A stretch of DNA of 64,000 nucleotides from Gliomastix tumulicola (Eukaryota; Ascomycota; Sordariomycetes; Hypocreales; Bionectriaceae): NCBI GenBank assembly GCA_001599755.1, contig BCHX01000001.1, positions 7,006,001 through 7,070,000 on the forward strand. Reading direction: 5' to 3'. The notes under the pieces were generated by a model. The model was not told the origin of the DNA and did no database searches. It was given only the letters and a program-made list of their open reading frames with translations. Both the position numbers and the translations under genes were made by a program. Numbering within the stretch: the first letter of the stretch is position 1; each line of letters starts with the position of its first letter. This document shows positions 11,698-23,153 of the stretch, in pieces.

Positions 11698-12040
11698 GTT
11701 GAGAGTGCTATGCACGAACAAGATGAAGCGACTGAAATGAGAATTGGCTATATCAGAGCCCGCATTCGCATAGGGGTTGAGCAGGGAAAGAGAATCACCA
11801 GTGCGAGCGCAAGGTATATGAGCTACTTTCGTGTCTCATAATCACAGCTCAGGCGATGGAAACGGCTGTGGCTAACGCACTGTCATCCGGTTAGTCGTGA
11901 CGAGTCAGGGCGAAGTATCTTCTTCAGGACAGCCCCTTCATATTATCTTTAGGCAGTTAATCAAGGTTAATCATAGCCAAGTCATCAGAACAAAAAGCCC
12001 ATGGCCAGCTTGCACACTACTGATTCGCTAACCACGAACC
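11698..12040. other. Intergenic region
   Basis: This lies between the promoter of the hypothetical gene ending at 11697 and the 3' end of the hydrolase at 12041. It is A/T-richer with no open frame of note; I see nothing specific in it. Confidence 0.5.
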
Positions 12041-12853
12041 CTACTTGAACTTTCGGATCCTGAGCAATCGCCTCCATCCGCCCTCATCTTGTCTTGATTC
12101 GCCAACAGTATTGCTTCCGCCGTCTATAGCTTCCTCATTCACCAAGCTTCGCTGCTGCATCACCCAATCCACCTCATCAGCCACGATCTCCGGTCGATCT
12201 CGCACAACGCCGTGCCCACAGTCTGGTACATGAACGTAGCGGCTGTTGCGCGATAACTGCAACTGGCGCTTCTTCAGTCTCTCGTCCTCCTTGTCCATCA
12301 TCTCCAGCATCTTGAAGCCGGGCTCGCTTCGAATGCGCTGTCGCTGTGACTCATCCTCGGCCGCGTTCAGTCTCTTCTCGAAATGCGCGAATTTGTCTCT
12401 GAATGAGTTCCCCCGAATGACACTCAGTGGTTTGCCCCCCATCACCTGCAGTCTGTACTGATCTTCCTCTACCGCCGGATCTATCCCCGTCTCTTGGCCG
12501 GTCTCAACGAGCACCATGCCCGCCACGTCTTGGGGATAAAGCCGGAGGAATTCCTTGGCAAACGCGCCGCCGTAGGAATGCGCGATCAAGACGAACGGGA
12601 CCTCAATCCCGGTGCTGCGAATATTGCCCATCATCTCCGATATGGTATCCTCATTCGGCGTCGGGTTCTCTGGACCTCGGTCGTAAAGAAGGACGCGGTA
12701 GGGCCTCTCTGTGAGGAGGCGCGCTAGATCCGACCATCCCGCGCAAGTCTCGCCTGAGCCGTGGAAGCAGATGATTGGCGGAATGGACAGACCAGGAGTC
12801 TGTGACGAGATGAGTCGTACACGTGAGGAGCGTTCTGCCGTGGATTGAGACAT
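12041..12853 (-). CDS. Alpha/beta-hydrolase fold protein
   Basis: A single exon of 270 residues. The oxyanion strand is FHGSGETCAGW near residue 30. The nucleophile elbow is AHSYGG near residue 93 (Ser nucleophile). The catalytic His is in PDCGHGVVRDRP near residue 215. Spacing suits a soluble esterase/epoxide-hydrolase-like enzyme; substrate unknown. There is no signal peptide, so it is probably cytosolic. The C-terminal 40 residues are Gly/Arg/Glu-rich and lie outside the fold. It is divergent from the SDR gene at 13028 with 174 bases between the two ATGs, so the pair may share a promoter and a pathway. Confidence 0.82.
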   Translation of the reverse strand: MSQSTAERSSRVRLISSQTPGLSIPPIICFHGSGETCAGWSDLARLLTERPYRVLLYDRGPENPTPNEDTISEMMGNIRSTGIEVPFVLIAHSYGGAFAKEFLRLYPQDVAGMVLVETGQETGIDPAVEEDQYRLQVMGGKPLSVIRGNSFRDKFAHFEKRLNAAEDESQRQRIRSEPGFKMLEMMDKEDERLKKRQLQLSRNSRYVHVPDCGHGVVRDRPEIVADEVDWVMQQRSLVNEEAIDGGSNTVGESRQDEGGWRRLLRIRKFK

Positions 12854-13027
12854 GTCAAGCTGTGATGAGCATGATGCATAGTTGGGGAAGGACGAAAGAG
12901 GTGAGATGACGCCAACGGCTTGTCAAGTCAGAGTGGGGCAGACGGCAGAAGCACCTACTTAACTTCTTGTCCATCCCGAAAATGCTTCCTCTACGCCATC
13001 ATTACGCGAACCTCACTGCCAAGTATC

Positions 13028-13970
13028 ATGACTCCCACCGCAAAAACAGCCATCATCACGGGCGGCGCGTCCGGATTCGGCCTCGAGACAGCCAAATCGC
13101 TGCTGGCCGACGACTGGATCGTCCACATCTTCGATCTGAACGCCACGGCAGGCGAAGCAGTAGTCCGTGAACATCCAGGACTCGAGTTCACACAGGTCGA
13201 CGTCAACTCTTGGGAATCACTCTCTTCTGCATTTAAGGCCGTCTTCAGTTCCCGCGGCAGACTGGACCTTGTATTTGCCAACGCCGGGGTCCTCCCACAG
13301 GAAGATTTCTACGCGATCGACGATGCCGTCCCGCCGGTCGAGCCCCGACATAATTGCATTGACATCAACCTCAAGGCCGTCACCAATACGTGCCAACTCG
13401 CGCGGTGTTATTTCCGTGCGAGCAGACAGCCCGGGCAGGATCGGGTTCTGGTCATGACGGCCAGCATTGGTGGATTTGTGAGCGGCTACCTTCGAGAATC
13501 ATGGCTCAAGAAGCACAGTTATAGGAAGGGACCAAGACTGACCATCGCCGTTGTAGTACGCGCAGGAATTCAGCCCGCTCTACACAGCGTCAAAGGCCGG
13601 CGTGGTGGCCTTTATGCGCTGCGTCGCGCCGACCTTTTACGAAGACGGCATCCGAACATATGCTATCTGCCCCGGTCCCGTCCGAACAAACCTCCTCTCC
13701 AAGTCTGTATGGGACGCATTTCCCCAAGAGTTCATGACGCCGGTCGAGGCCGTCGTATCTACAGTGAGGACCCTCATTAGAGGCGGCAGACTACAGGACA
13801 CCAAGGGACGAGAGGTGGCTGAGGGCGAGGACTATGGCCTGGCCGTTGAGATTCTGGGCAATGAGTTCTTCTTCAGGGACCAGATGGAGTTTGTCAACGA
13901 CGGGGTGAGACAGCTTTGTCACGGGGCGAAGCGACAGAATCAGCAGGCCAACATGTCGGGAGGGCAATAG
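13028..13970 (+). CDS. Short-chain dehydrogenase/reductase (SDR)
   Basis: Exons 13028-13477 and 13557-13970, joined in phase 0 across a GTGAGC...GTAG intron, give 287 residues. The nucleotide-binding motif TGGASGFG is at residues 11-18. NAG follows near residue 88, the Ser of TASIGG is just before the splice, and YTASK (Tyr159, Lys163) just after it. PGPVRTNL is near 190. These mark a classical SDR using NAD(P)H, close to the 15-hydroxyprostaglandin-dehydrogenase-like fungal group. The substrate cannot be read from the sequence. Without the intron the catalytic Tyr/Lys are lost, which supports the splice. Confidence 0.85.
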
Positions 13971-14447
13971 CACCTGTAGCAGTCAGTACAGTGCCTCGGT
14001 AGTGACTGTAGGCAGGACTTTCGGCCACAAGTCCCGTCGTGAGGTTGTTAAATACAAGACGGAATTGCCAGGCCGACGTTAACATACACAAGGCTCGCCC
14101 CCTGTATGAAGGACTATGACATGCACGGGAATTTGATCCCGAGGCCAAGCCTCCACACATGAGAGGCGAGGCCTCGCCCCGGGACTGATTCCCCAACTTT
14201 CCCCAACTCCCCAGACCACGGAGGCGGCCCCCAGATTTCCGCAGTCCCTAGTGTACTCTACTCCGCACACGAAAGTGACTGGGCTTTGATGTTGATATAA
14301 TGCAGTGGCTTCTCCCCCGTCAAGCATGAAAAGAACGCCGTCTTTATCTGCCAATCGTCATATGTAGGCGATCTGGACTACTAGTAGTCACTTTTGTTCA
14401 TTCCTTCCCTATATCATACAAGCACTTTGACAGGCTTGCTCGCGATC
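13971..14447. other. Intergenic region upstream of the sugar porter
   Basis: No gene. It holds a perfect 14-base palindrome GGCGAGGCCTCGCC at 14165-14178 and, nearby, GGGAATTTGATCCC at 14127-14140. Both lie within about 320 bases of the transporter start and could be regulator sites. Confidence 0.45.
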
Positions 14448-16587
14448 ATGTTCGACGCCATGCTCGTGCCGTTGGCCAAAACGGTAAGAGGGAAGGCGAT
14501 TAAAAAGACCCTTTCTATTGCCTGCTCTATTGTACGTATTCTCCGGCTTTTTTCTCTTCCCAATGTTTTCTCATTCATCCCCAACTAACCTTCACGTCAA
14601 ATTTGTCTACAGTCCTTCCTGCTATACGGCTACGATGCGGGCGTTCTGGGTGGTGTTCAAGAAACGAAACCATTCCGCGATGCGATGGGCGTAAGACTTC
14701 TCCCAGACCCTTCTTTACAGCCTTATTACAGGCAAAAGTAGAGCTGACTAGAACGTGTGTTGAACAAAATAGAACCCGACCGGCACTTATGTCATCCCCA
14801 TGATCGCATCGTCGTACACCCTCGCCGCAACGGTCTGCTCCCTCCTGGTTATGGGCATCGGCATGCCTCTAGGACGAAGGGGCTGCATCCTGCTTGGGAA
14901 CGCCCTGGTCGTCATAGGTGGAATTGTCCAGGCCACGGCTTGGTCTGTGCCTCACATGATTGTGGGCCGCATTCTTTGCGTATGTGAATTGGATTTCTTT
15001 CTCCCTTTGATGACTCCCTCTAACATGTGTTATGACGCAGGGCTTTGGCATTGGCGTAAGTTCCTAGTCACCATTAAACACTCTAACCGACCCAGGCCAC
15101 TTCAATGACTTGACCAAAAACAAATTCAGTTCATCTCATGCGCCATCCCTACATATCAAGCGGAGATGAGCACGGAGTCCGCCCAGCGTGGTCCCGATGT
15201 CGCCGTGACATGCGTCTTCCTTATCAGCGGAATCGCGATTGCCTATTGGATCGACCTAGGTTTTACCAGAATGGATAATCAGCTGTCCTGGGTAGGCACA
15301 ACATACACATATCTCTCGGCCTCTCTGCTATAGTAGCAATAAAGAGCCTAAGATACTGACATCCCGTTGCCTCTGACAGCGCTTCCCAATCGGTCTCCAA
15401 AGCCTCTTCGGTCTCGTCGCAGGTTGCCTTACGTTCATCCTTCCCGACACACCGAGGTGGTACTACGCCAGAGGCCGAATCGAAGAAGGAGACGAAACAG
15501 TCTGTCGCCTTATCGACGCGCCGTTGGAAGACCCAAGGGTTCAGGCTATGAAGACCTCCATTCTCGCTTCCATTGCCCTCGAGGAGGAGAGTTCCCAGGA
15601 CCGCGGGTTCCGCGTGCTTGATCTCCTCTGGGACCGCGGAGACCTCCGAGCTGGGCGACGTCTACGCATCGCCTTCTTGATTCTTTCATTTCAGCAGCTC
15701 ATGGGTTAGTACACGGGACGCATCGATTATGAAGTCAAGTCGCTAATATATATAGGCATCAATCTGTCCGTGTACTACAGCACCGTCATCTTCTCTCAGG
15801 TCGGCCTATCGCCATTCATGTCGCAGCTGCTCGCCGCGCTGATGAATACGCTGTTTGCCGCCGGCACGATCCCCCTCGTCTTCACGATTGAGAAGTTTGG
15901 CAGGCGGAACATTCTCCTGTACACGTCCATTGTCTTGACTATATGCCTTGTGATCTTTGTTGCCATGATCGGTCTGCCCAATCTCACGAATGCGACGCAG
16001 TGGACGGCCGTTGGCGCCATTCTTGTCTACAACAGCGTGTTCGGATACGGTTGGATCGGTGTACCCTGGCTGTACGGCCCCGAGGTAATACCTAGCTATC
16101 CAGTCCAGTCCAGACCTGGATTGAGGTGATTTGATCAGGCTGACATGGGTGCTTCTAGATCGCACCCCTTAAGCTTCGCCATGCCGGCGGCGCTGCTGGT
16201 GCTTTTGGCGAGTGGCTCTTCTCCTTTATCACCGTCTTTGCGGGCGGAATTGCACTCCAGAATATCGGTTGGAAGACTTGGCTTTGGATGTTGCTGTCGT
16301 GCGTCGCCGCCGTCTTCTTTGTCTACTTCATGTGTCCCGAGGTAAGCAAGCCAATTATATAAGGCATCGGTGATCTTTGCTTTCTTTTCTTCCCCTTTTT
16401 CTTTTTCCCTTTTCGCTTCCCCTCCTTGCTGACATATTATTATTAGACGAGCGGAAAGTCTCTCGAGGAAATCGACATCCTCTTCGCCAAGGACGAAGTT
16501 AAGGAAAGCCTTCTTGCTCAGGCGATTGTGCCGCGGGGCACCGACGATAGTCCCAAGGAGTTACAGGTTCATGTCGAGACGGCTTAA
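14448..16587 (+). CDS. MFS sugar porter (hexose/oligosaccharide transporter-like)
   Basis: Nine exons: 14448-14531, 14613-14690, 14773-14979, 15041-15055, 15130-15291, 15380-15704, 15756-16084, 16159-16341, 16447-16587. They give 507 residues, normal for a 12-helix sugar porter. Family signatures cross splice sites in frame: SFLLYGYDAGVLGG in helix 1, GRILCGFGIGFIS then PTYQAEMS, IEKFGRRN, and VPWLYGPE before the helix-10 exon. Exon 4 is only 15 bases (Gly-Phe-Gly-Ile-Gly), and the GR...GxGxG motif is complete only with it. The C-terminus ends with the cytosolic TSGKSLEEID segment. The substrate is probably a neutral sugar; it sits next to the Zn2Cys6 regulator that precedes the amino-sugar cluster, so a link is possible but unproven. 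Confidence 0.88.
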
Positions 16588-16760
16588 TATTAGTCGAGGG
16601 TTGGCCTAATGAGCACTCATGTTTAGCTATGAAGTACCAACCTTCCTTGCTGCAGACCCTTCGCTGGAGAAAGTACCTTTGCCCATAGTTTCTCTAGCAA
16701 AGGTATTGGTATGTCGCAGCCATCTCCATTCGGTAAGCTCCAGCTGCAGCCTAAGCATAA

Positions 16761-17060
16761 TCAAGGAAATGCCTTTAGAGCGTCATCTACATCCCGTAGG
16801 CGCTGCTGAGCGACCTTGAGTTTCTCTTCAAGATCGCCTCGCTCACTGATAATGTCCTGCTCATCAGCAACATTCTTGTTCAAGTCTGTTTTGCCCTCAT
16901 CGCTGTGCTTCCACTCTTCATCGCGGGCGAGCCAATCTCCTGCGGCCTTCCAGACCTCGTCGAGATCGTCGTTGCATTTCTGAATTTCGCGAGTGAGCTC
17001 GGTTTCTCGTTTCTTGAAGCCTTTCTGCATCTTCAGTAGGTGTTTTCTTGGGTCAGTCAT
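16761..17060 (-). CDS. Small coiled-coil hypothetical protein
   Basis: An intronless frame of 119 codons (to 17120) from which I take the internal ATG at 17058-17060, giving 99 residues; the first ATG is also possible. The sequence is highly charged with heptad-like Leu/Val spacing (KMQKGFKKRETELTREIQKC, then ERGDLEEKLKVAQQRLRDV), predicting two helices forming a coiled coil. No known family, signal peptide or membrane segment is seen. Confidence 0.5.
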   Translation of the reverse strand: MTDPRKHLLKMQKGFKKRETELTREIQKCNDDLDEVWKAAGDWLARDEEWKHSDEGKTDLNKNVADEQDIISERGDLEEKLKVAQQRLRDVDDALKAFP

Positions 17061-17120
17061 CGTAAACGGTAAGTCTTGATTTCCTGCCGGTTTGGGTAAG
17101 TCGCGGTGTCGTCTGGTCAT

Positions 17121-17880
17121 AAAGCTGCCTTAACGGGATTTTCTATGTGTAGTAGAAGGAACAGATAGGTATTTATGCCGCAGAACATTACGCGGACAGG
17201 GAATGTGTTCGTGAGTGTATTGTGTTTATTTTTGCTCCGTGTTTGTAGATTTTACTACACCGTCACTACCACTGTTGGAGAATCTGTGGGTGAGCCTCTG
17301 CATGAGCCGTTCTCGATCACAATGGGAACTCTTCTTCGGTTGATTTTGCCCCGTTAGACAAAGCAGTGTCTATATCCCCCCATGTGATATGGGTCCTTTC
17401 GCAGTACTGGGCGCCAGCCGTCCCAAAAAAAGAGCACCAGGGAAAAATAAACATGTGGTTAGAATGGAGCTGTTTCCGACATCCATATATAATCGAATAC
17501 TGCACACACCGCTCAAGGCGTACTAGTCTTCATCTAATTCTCTTCTATTACTGGGAGGACGATGTGAAGCTGCGATCGTGATCCTGTACGCTGATCGACA
17601 TTATCAGAGCCAGAGCCTTCCTTCTCACGCATAGCTCATCTCCATTGCTCAATCTACCACGTTTCTCGAAGAAGGCTCCTGATTGCTTCAACAACGACCT
17701 CATTATCCTAGTAGCTTGATAAGCGATAAGCAATGCGATATGTAACAGTGGGTCCTTATCTCTTCGATAGTCGGGAAAGCCGAACTTATAACGGCCGATG
17801 CCCCGGGTTTTGCGAATCACGACCTTTCCCCTCTCAACGACACCTGCATGCAGGCGACAGCTCGGCTCGCATTGTGAATC
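17121..17880. other. Intergenic region upstream of Zn2Cys6 regulator
   Basis: About 760 bases, A/T-richer than flanking genes, between the divergent coiled-coil gene and the regulator. No supported gene or repeat. Confidence 0.5.
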
Positions 17881-19906
17881 ATGCCCCGGACGTTCACTAG
17901 AACCCCGTTGGCGTGCGGCCCTTGGTAAGTGTGGCGTCTCTGAATGATGCAGATCCGTTGCGGTGTCATGCAGTCGATCACTGAATTGGAGCTTATGCTG
18001 ACTGATTGATCCCGTCCAGTCGACGCCGCAAGACAAAATGTGACGGGGTCCGCCCGCGCTGCAGGCATTGCCTGAACAGGAATCTGTCATGCGTCTGGTC
18101 GATGCCCGATCATGAGGCACCGCCGACCCCGTCTTCGGGTCACAGCCATGCCGGGTCCCTGATTTTGAACTCCGGGGAAGCGGCACCCACCCAGCTCCCT
18201 TCGCCTTCGCCAGTGGCCAGAGTATCACCGGCCGAGAAGCTGCCGGACAAAGGTCTGCAACTGTGTCTCGGTCTCTTCTTTGAGCACCACTTTCCCAACG
18301 ACTTCTGCTCGTTTGATTATCGAACAGACTTCGAGGCCAAGTGTCGTCGGGACACTACTCTGGCATGCTCCGTTGTTGCCTTATGCGGCCGGTATCTCTC
18401 GGCTGAGGATGCACAGTCCGGATTCGGGTTGTCCTCGGCTCATGATGTCTTCCGACGGTACCTCGGCGAAGCACGGAGCTTGGTCAAGGCGGTCTCGGAT
18501 GAGCCTAGCGGTAAGCCGCCGCACCTCTAGATCTTTACCAGAGCTAACGTTTTCTAGTCGCCCACATCCAGGCGAGTCTGATACTGGCGATGGCCGAATT
18601 ACTCTCGAGCTCCGGGTCTCGTCACTGGCTCTTCTGCGGCATGGCCATCCGGATGGCCGAGATCATGCGCCTCAACAAAGAGTTCCACCAGAAGCACAGT
18701 CTCAAGGAGCGCGAGATCCGACGGAGAACATTTTGGGCCTGCGTGCTCTTTGACAGGGCATTGGCGTACTTTCTCGCCAAGCATCAGACCATCAACAACA
18801 GCACCGTCTCCATCGCCGTGCCGGGAACGGACCTTTCAATACTCTACCAAGAAGAATCTAGAGGCGTCTTACTAGACGATCTCGCAGCCAACCAGCGACC
18901 CTCAGATGTAGGGCTGAGTGCGTACCTGATCAAGACAGTATGCCTGTGGAGCGACCTGGCGGATTTTGCGGCTTACTCACGCAGACGACTGGAGCCGTCG
19001 CCTCCCACGGACACGCAAAGTATGTTCTATACTCGCGCTGAAGCACTGCGAGCATGGGCAGGCCTGCTACCCGCCAGTCTGCGGTGGACTGAGCAGAACT
19101 ACAAAAGCCAATGCGTGCTTGGTCAAGGGAGGATATACATCTCGATGCAGTTCCTGCTTCACAGCGCTTTCTGCGTCGCACATCAGTGCTACCTGCCCCA
19201 TCCGACGCTCTATACTCGCCTTGAGGATATTGTCGACGCGGCCGGGTGGTCTTACCTCTATCGAGAGGAGCCGATTATCAACACTTGCGTGACGCATGCC
19301 CTTATCGCTGGAGATATGCTTGCCTACCTGATGTCGACCAAGCAAGAAATATATCTACAGAACGTGTGGGTTGCTTCGTCCACGCTCATCATCGCCAATG
19401 TCTTTCTCTGGATACAGTATGCACACGACGGGGTGTACGCAACTCCCGAGAACCGACAGAAGGCGAGCCAGTATTTCGGTCTCATCCAGAAGCTAGTATC
19501 GTCATGGACAGAAGTCTGGACCGTGGCCGGCCAGTGGCTCATCGCCCTAGATGTCATGCGCGACCTGTACAAGGCCGCCTATCTCGGCGAAGTCGAGGAG
19601 AGACTCATGACACATACGGACGAAGGAACGGACCCCGGGCAAGCCCCAGACGAGCTACTGAATGACTTCAGGCCTCAACCGGGCGACGGCTTTCCCACTC
19701 TCCTCTCGTTGCCCAACCTGCAGGCGTCGGTCAAGCTTGCCACCTGCGACACATCGGCAAGATCTATCAACCTGCCGTCTATCTGGCTCCAGCTATCTGG
19801 CGGTTGGCCTTATGGATATGCAGGGCCGGAGTACGACATGGGTCTGGAGATACTGGGGCCAGTTGACGACCCATCGACCACTGATACCTGTCCGAGCGGG
19901 GCATAG
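17881..19906 (+). CDS. Zn(II)2Cys6 transcription factor with fungal-trans domain
   Basis: Three exons: 17881-17924, 18020-18510 and 18558-19906, giving 627 residues. The zinc cluster is split by the first intron: exon 1 supplies the first Cys and half of the second, exon 2 the rest (CGPCRRRKTKC, CRHC, C with x2-x6-x6-x2-x6 spacing). Residues ~100-500 carry the fungal-specific regulator domain (SRHWLFCGMAIRMAEIMRLN, RRRTFWACVLFDRALAYFLAK). The 3' end is 161 bases before the secreted serine hydrolase at 20068, so it is a good candidate pathway-specific regulator of the amino-sugar cluster or of the sugar porter; that assignment is inferred from position only. Confidence 0.87.
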
Positions 19907-20067
19907 AGATGAAGCCGAAGAGGTCATATCGACGGAAAAGCCGAGGCCGGGGTAACCAGGTGGGATACACTCCACCGTTATCAGTGGATGGGGCGAAGGA
20001 GTAGCATAAAGTCAAAGCTTCATTCACGAATACTACGACGAGACTACAAAGCCAATCAACTGCAAAG

Positions 20068-21378
20068 ATGAGATTCAGTTACGCACTAGCCCTCGCCGTT
20101 GCCGCGAGCATCAACTTCGACATAGCCGCCGGGAGGTCAGACGCCCTCAAATACGGCAAGCCATCATGCGTGGGCCTTCTTGAACAGCCCCTGCTGGACA
20201 TGGTCGTCAACCTCTCGTCATACGCCTACTCTCCTAGCTACGGCGATGGGCCTCTCCTTGAGTGCAATCGTCCTTTGGAACCCGGATCAGTGAATCTGGT
20301 GGCTCGTCACGGCACTATTGTCAGCAACTTCGCCATCGGGAAAAGCAATCTTTATGCGGATGCGAATGGTACTCTCCTTGCTTCAGCTGACCAAGAGGAC
20401 GCCACGCTTGACACGATTTACGATCTGGCCAGCTTATCGAAGCTTTTTACCTCTGTCGCCGTGCTACGCCAAGTCGATGCCGGAACGATCAGTCTCGGTG
20501 ACAAGGTTGCGACGCATCTGCCCGAGTTTGGGGCCAATGGCAAGGAGAATATCACCATCGTCAACCTTCTGACCCATACCAGCGGTCTACTCCCACTGCC
20601 TATACCTGATTTGTGGTTAGCGGACTCGTATGACTCTATCGACGAGCGGGTCGAGACCTTGTTGACGCTTGCGCCCCAAGAACCGCCAAGGACTGAGTTC
20701 ATTTACTCGGATATCGGATTCATGACGCTTCGATATCTGCTGGAGCGTGTGACTGGCATCAGTCACGAGCTTCTCGTTTATTCCTTCACCATTCCTCTGG
20801 GAATGAACTCGACTTTCTTCAACCGCGGCAACCTCGAGGGACCTCTTAATCCTTTTTACCACCGCATCGCTCCGACCGAATTCGAGCTAGAAGCACAAGG
20901 ACCTTTGGAGCCTCCTCGACCTCAGCCTGTACGAGGAACAGTGCATGATGAAAACACGTGGGCGCTCGACGGTGTGTCCGGCCACGCGGGTCTCTTCTCG
21001 ACAGTGGGGGATCTAGCCATCTTCTGCCAGATGATCCTCAACAACGGCACGTATAACGGTCACCGTATTCTCTCACCAGAAGCCGTAGACCTCATCTTCA
21101 CCGACTTCAACGCGGAGTTCCCCGGAAACAACTACGGCGCCGGATTTGCACTGAATCAGTCTTACACGCAAGGCGGCATGCAGAGTCTCCAGACGGCCAG
21201 TCATTCTGGGTTTACAGGCACCACCTTGGCGATTGACAGGCCTTCGGATACGTTCTGGCTGCACTTTAGCAATAGAGTGCATCCGAGTAGGCATTGGGGA
21301 GCAAACAGCCCGGTGCGTCGAGCGATGGGATATTGGGTGGCGAAGAGTCTTGGTCGTAACGTGACTTGGCCGAACTAA
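20068..21378 (+). CDS. Secreted serine hydrolase, beta-lactamase fold, AmiE/YbbE-like
   Basis: A single exon of 436 residues. Residues 1-22 form a signal peptide. The active-site set of the serine beta-lactamase/PBP fold is complete: SLSK (Ser122, Lys125), YSD (Tyr213) and HSGFTGT (379-385) in place of KTG. The stretch GHAGLFSTVGDLAIF and the C-terminal FTGT...NRVHP pattern are those of the subgroup that includes Bacillus subtilis YbbE (AmiE), an N-acetylmuramyl-L-alanine amidase encoded beside nagZ and murQ. Several N-glycosylation sequons fit secretion. Given its place next to nagA, anmK and murQ, I infer that it strips peptides from muropeptides outside the cell. Esterase or transesterase activity remains possible. 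Confidence 0.82.
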   Translation: MRFSYALALAVAASINFDIAAGRSDALKYGKPSCVGLLEQPLLDMVVNLSSYAYSPSYGDGPLLECNRPLEPGSVNLVARHGTIVSNFAIGKSNLYADANGTLLASADQEDATLDTIYDLASLSKLFTSVAVLRQVDAGTISLGDKVATHLPEFGANGKENITIVNLLTHTSGLLPLPIPDLWLADSYDSIDERVETLLTLAPQEPPRTEFIYSDIGFMTLRYLLERVTGISHELLVYSFTIPLGMNSTFFNRGNLEGPLNPFYHRIAPTEFELEAQGPLEPPRPQPVRGTVHDENTWALDGVSGHAGLFSTVGDLAIFCQMILNNGTYNGHRILSPEAVDLIFTDFNAEFPGNNYGAGFALNQSYTQGGMQSLQTASHSGFTGTTLAIDRPSDTFWLHFSNRVHPSRHWGANSPVRRAMGYWVAKSLGRNVTWPN

Positions 21379-21727
21379 GGACAGGGACATGTCCGTTGAG
21401 GGATGCCCATTGGTTTGAATTTGGGTACCATGACAAGTGCCCTGTACGTTTGAAGGTATCACGATAGCAGCCAGCGGAGATTTTGAGTAGTAGTGAAGAA
21501 AGTTGGGCGGGTGTTAGGTAGTTTTGACCGCCTTGCAAATTGGAACATTATCAAGCCCCTCATACCAAGCCAATGTCCGTGCTGTTTTGAGAAAACAACG
21601 GCCCGTGAGATCAGATCTTGTTCTATTCCATGGCTAAGGCGACAAAGAAAGGAGGAAGTTCGTTAAAGAGCAAGCAGCCTTCTCATTCTCGGTCTCTATA
21701 CATGCTGGGTCAATGAAAGTCATAAAT
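21379..21727. other. 3'-3' intergenic region
   Basis: This lies between the convergent serine hydrolase and nagA genes and should hold both terminators/polyadenylation regions. Nothing else seen. Confidence 0.5.
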
Positions 21728-23153
21728 CTAAAGAAGCCGATTGGCTCGCCCTGGACTTGAGAGCGGAGATGTTGGCTCAGCAATACCAGCGCCTTCCCTC
21801 TGGTGGCACCGTTGCCCAAGCTTCCATACCTCGTCTATGACAAGCTGGGGCCTGTTGGTACCAGGATCTATTACCTCTGACAGAATTACCAAGTCAGCAT
21901 CAGCACCTGTGTTCAGAGACCCTTTTCTATCTTCACAACCCAGCATTGCAGCTGGCGTTGTCGACGCGGCCTTCACGGCTTGGGGTATCGTCGCGCCAGA
22001 CCACGCTAGAAAATTGTTCACACATTCTATCAAGGTGATGGAACTTGCCAAAAGTCAGCATTGATGTCCTTGAGAGGGAAGCAAAGTGTACATACCTCCC
22101 CGCAATTTTATCGGTCCCCTCGAGATGCAGCGTCGGCCCAGTCTTGACAATCCTGCTCTGCGAGTCGCCATTGGCCCAAGGATACGAGCCATCGGGGAGA
22201 CCAAGCATATGCATGGCATCTGTAACGAGAATGAGACCCTCAGGATGTAGATTCGATGCAATCTTGACGGTCGTGGGATGAAGATGTATTCCATCTGCGA
22301 TGATGCCGAAGTATGGTCTGCGCACCGTTTCGGCAATCCCAAGAACGCCGAATATCCCCGGATTTCTATGATGCAGAGGACGCATGGCGTTGAAAAGGTG
22401 CGTAATCATGGTGGCACCGGCCGTCACAGCCTCGGATGCAATCTCGAATGTGGCCTCTGAATGTCCGATGGAGGCAATTATGCCCCTTTCTCTGAAGAAC
22501 GGGATCAAATGTAGCATCTCGCCGCGCTCAGGTGCCACGGTTATCATCTTAACAGCTCCTTGACCCAGCTCTAGATTCTCTACACCATAGCACTCTTCAA
22601 TGTCTTCAAAGGTCTTCGCCTCTTGCAGGACATTCGCATCATGGATGCCATTCTTGGTCGGGCTGAGAAAAGGCCCTTCGACATGTGCCCCAAGGGGTTC
22701 GGCGCCCTGATCTGCTGTCCAGTGTGACGTTTGGCGGAGATGAGGCAGAACCTGCTGGTAGAGCTGCGGTTTCTGACTGGTGAGCGTCGGGAGATACGAC
22801 GTCACACCCGTCGAGATGAGTTGCCGGTTCACGTCGGCCAGGGACTTGGCGTAGCTTCCACCAGGGGCATTCTGTGGAAGCGTCGAAAAGTTGAAGCCAA
22901 AGGCGCCGTTGAGTTGAACGTCGATGAGTCCAGGGGCGACGATCCGGCCGCCAAGGTCAATGACTCTGTCCGGCAGTGCCTGGCCGTCGAAGAATGTCGT
23001 CTGGCCGGAGAGAATGGTGCCCGTCGTCGAGCTGACCCACAAGTCGCCGATTTCGAGGTGGTCGTTTCTGCACAGGCGGCAGTTTGTGAACTTGGTGATG
23101 CCACCAGCGGGGATGGTTGAAGACGGCATGTTGGCTCTGCTTGCAATAGGCAT
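21728..23153 (-). CDS. nagA: N-acetylglucosamine-6-phosphate deacetylase
   Basis: Two exons, 22096-23153 and 21728-22043, joined by a 52-base intron (GTATGT...CTGAC...GGCAAG), give 457 residues. It removes acetate from GlcNAc-6-phosphate to yield GlcN-6-phosphate in the cytosol. Metal and catalytic residues of the amidohydrolase fold are all visible: HVEGPF (His157, Glu159), GHS (His231), THLFNAM (His252), DGIH (His290) and TDAM (Asp312). The second exon restores the family end (AGSSITLIECVNNFL, ASTTPAAMLG, GADADLVIL); without splicing the frame diverges after the intron. A tail of ~25 residues after the usual end is extra. The start at 23153 is the first ATG; ATG 23129 is an alternative. It is divergent from anmK. 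Confidence 0.93.

Noticed and set aside
14100..14200. Possible tRNA-like GGGATCAAATTCCC
   Set aside because: The loop has the wrong size and no cloverleaf can be drawn; the palindromic GGCGAGGCCTCGCC explains the local pairing better.
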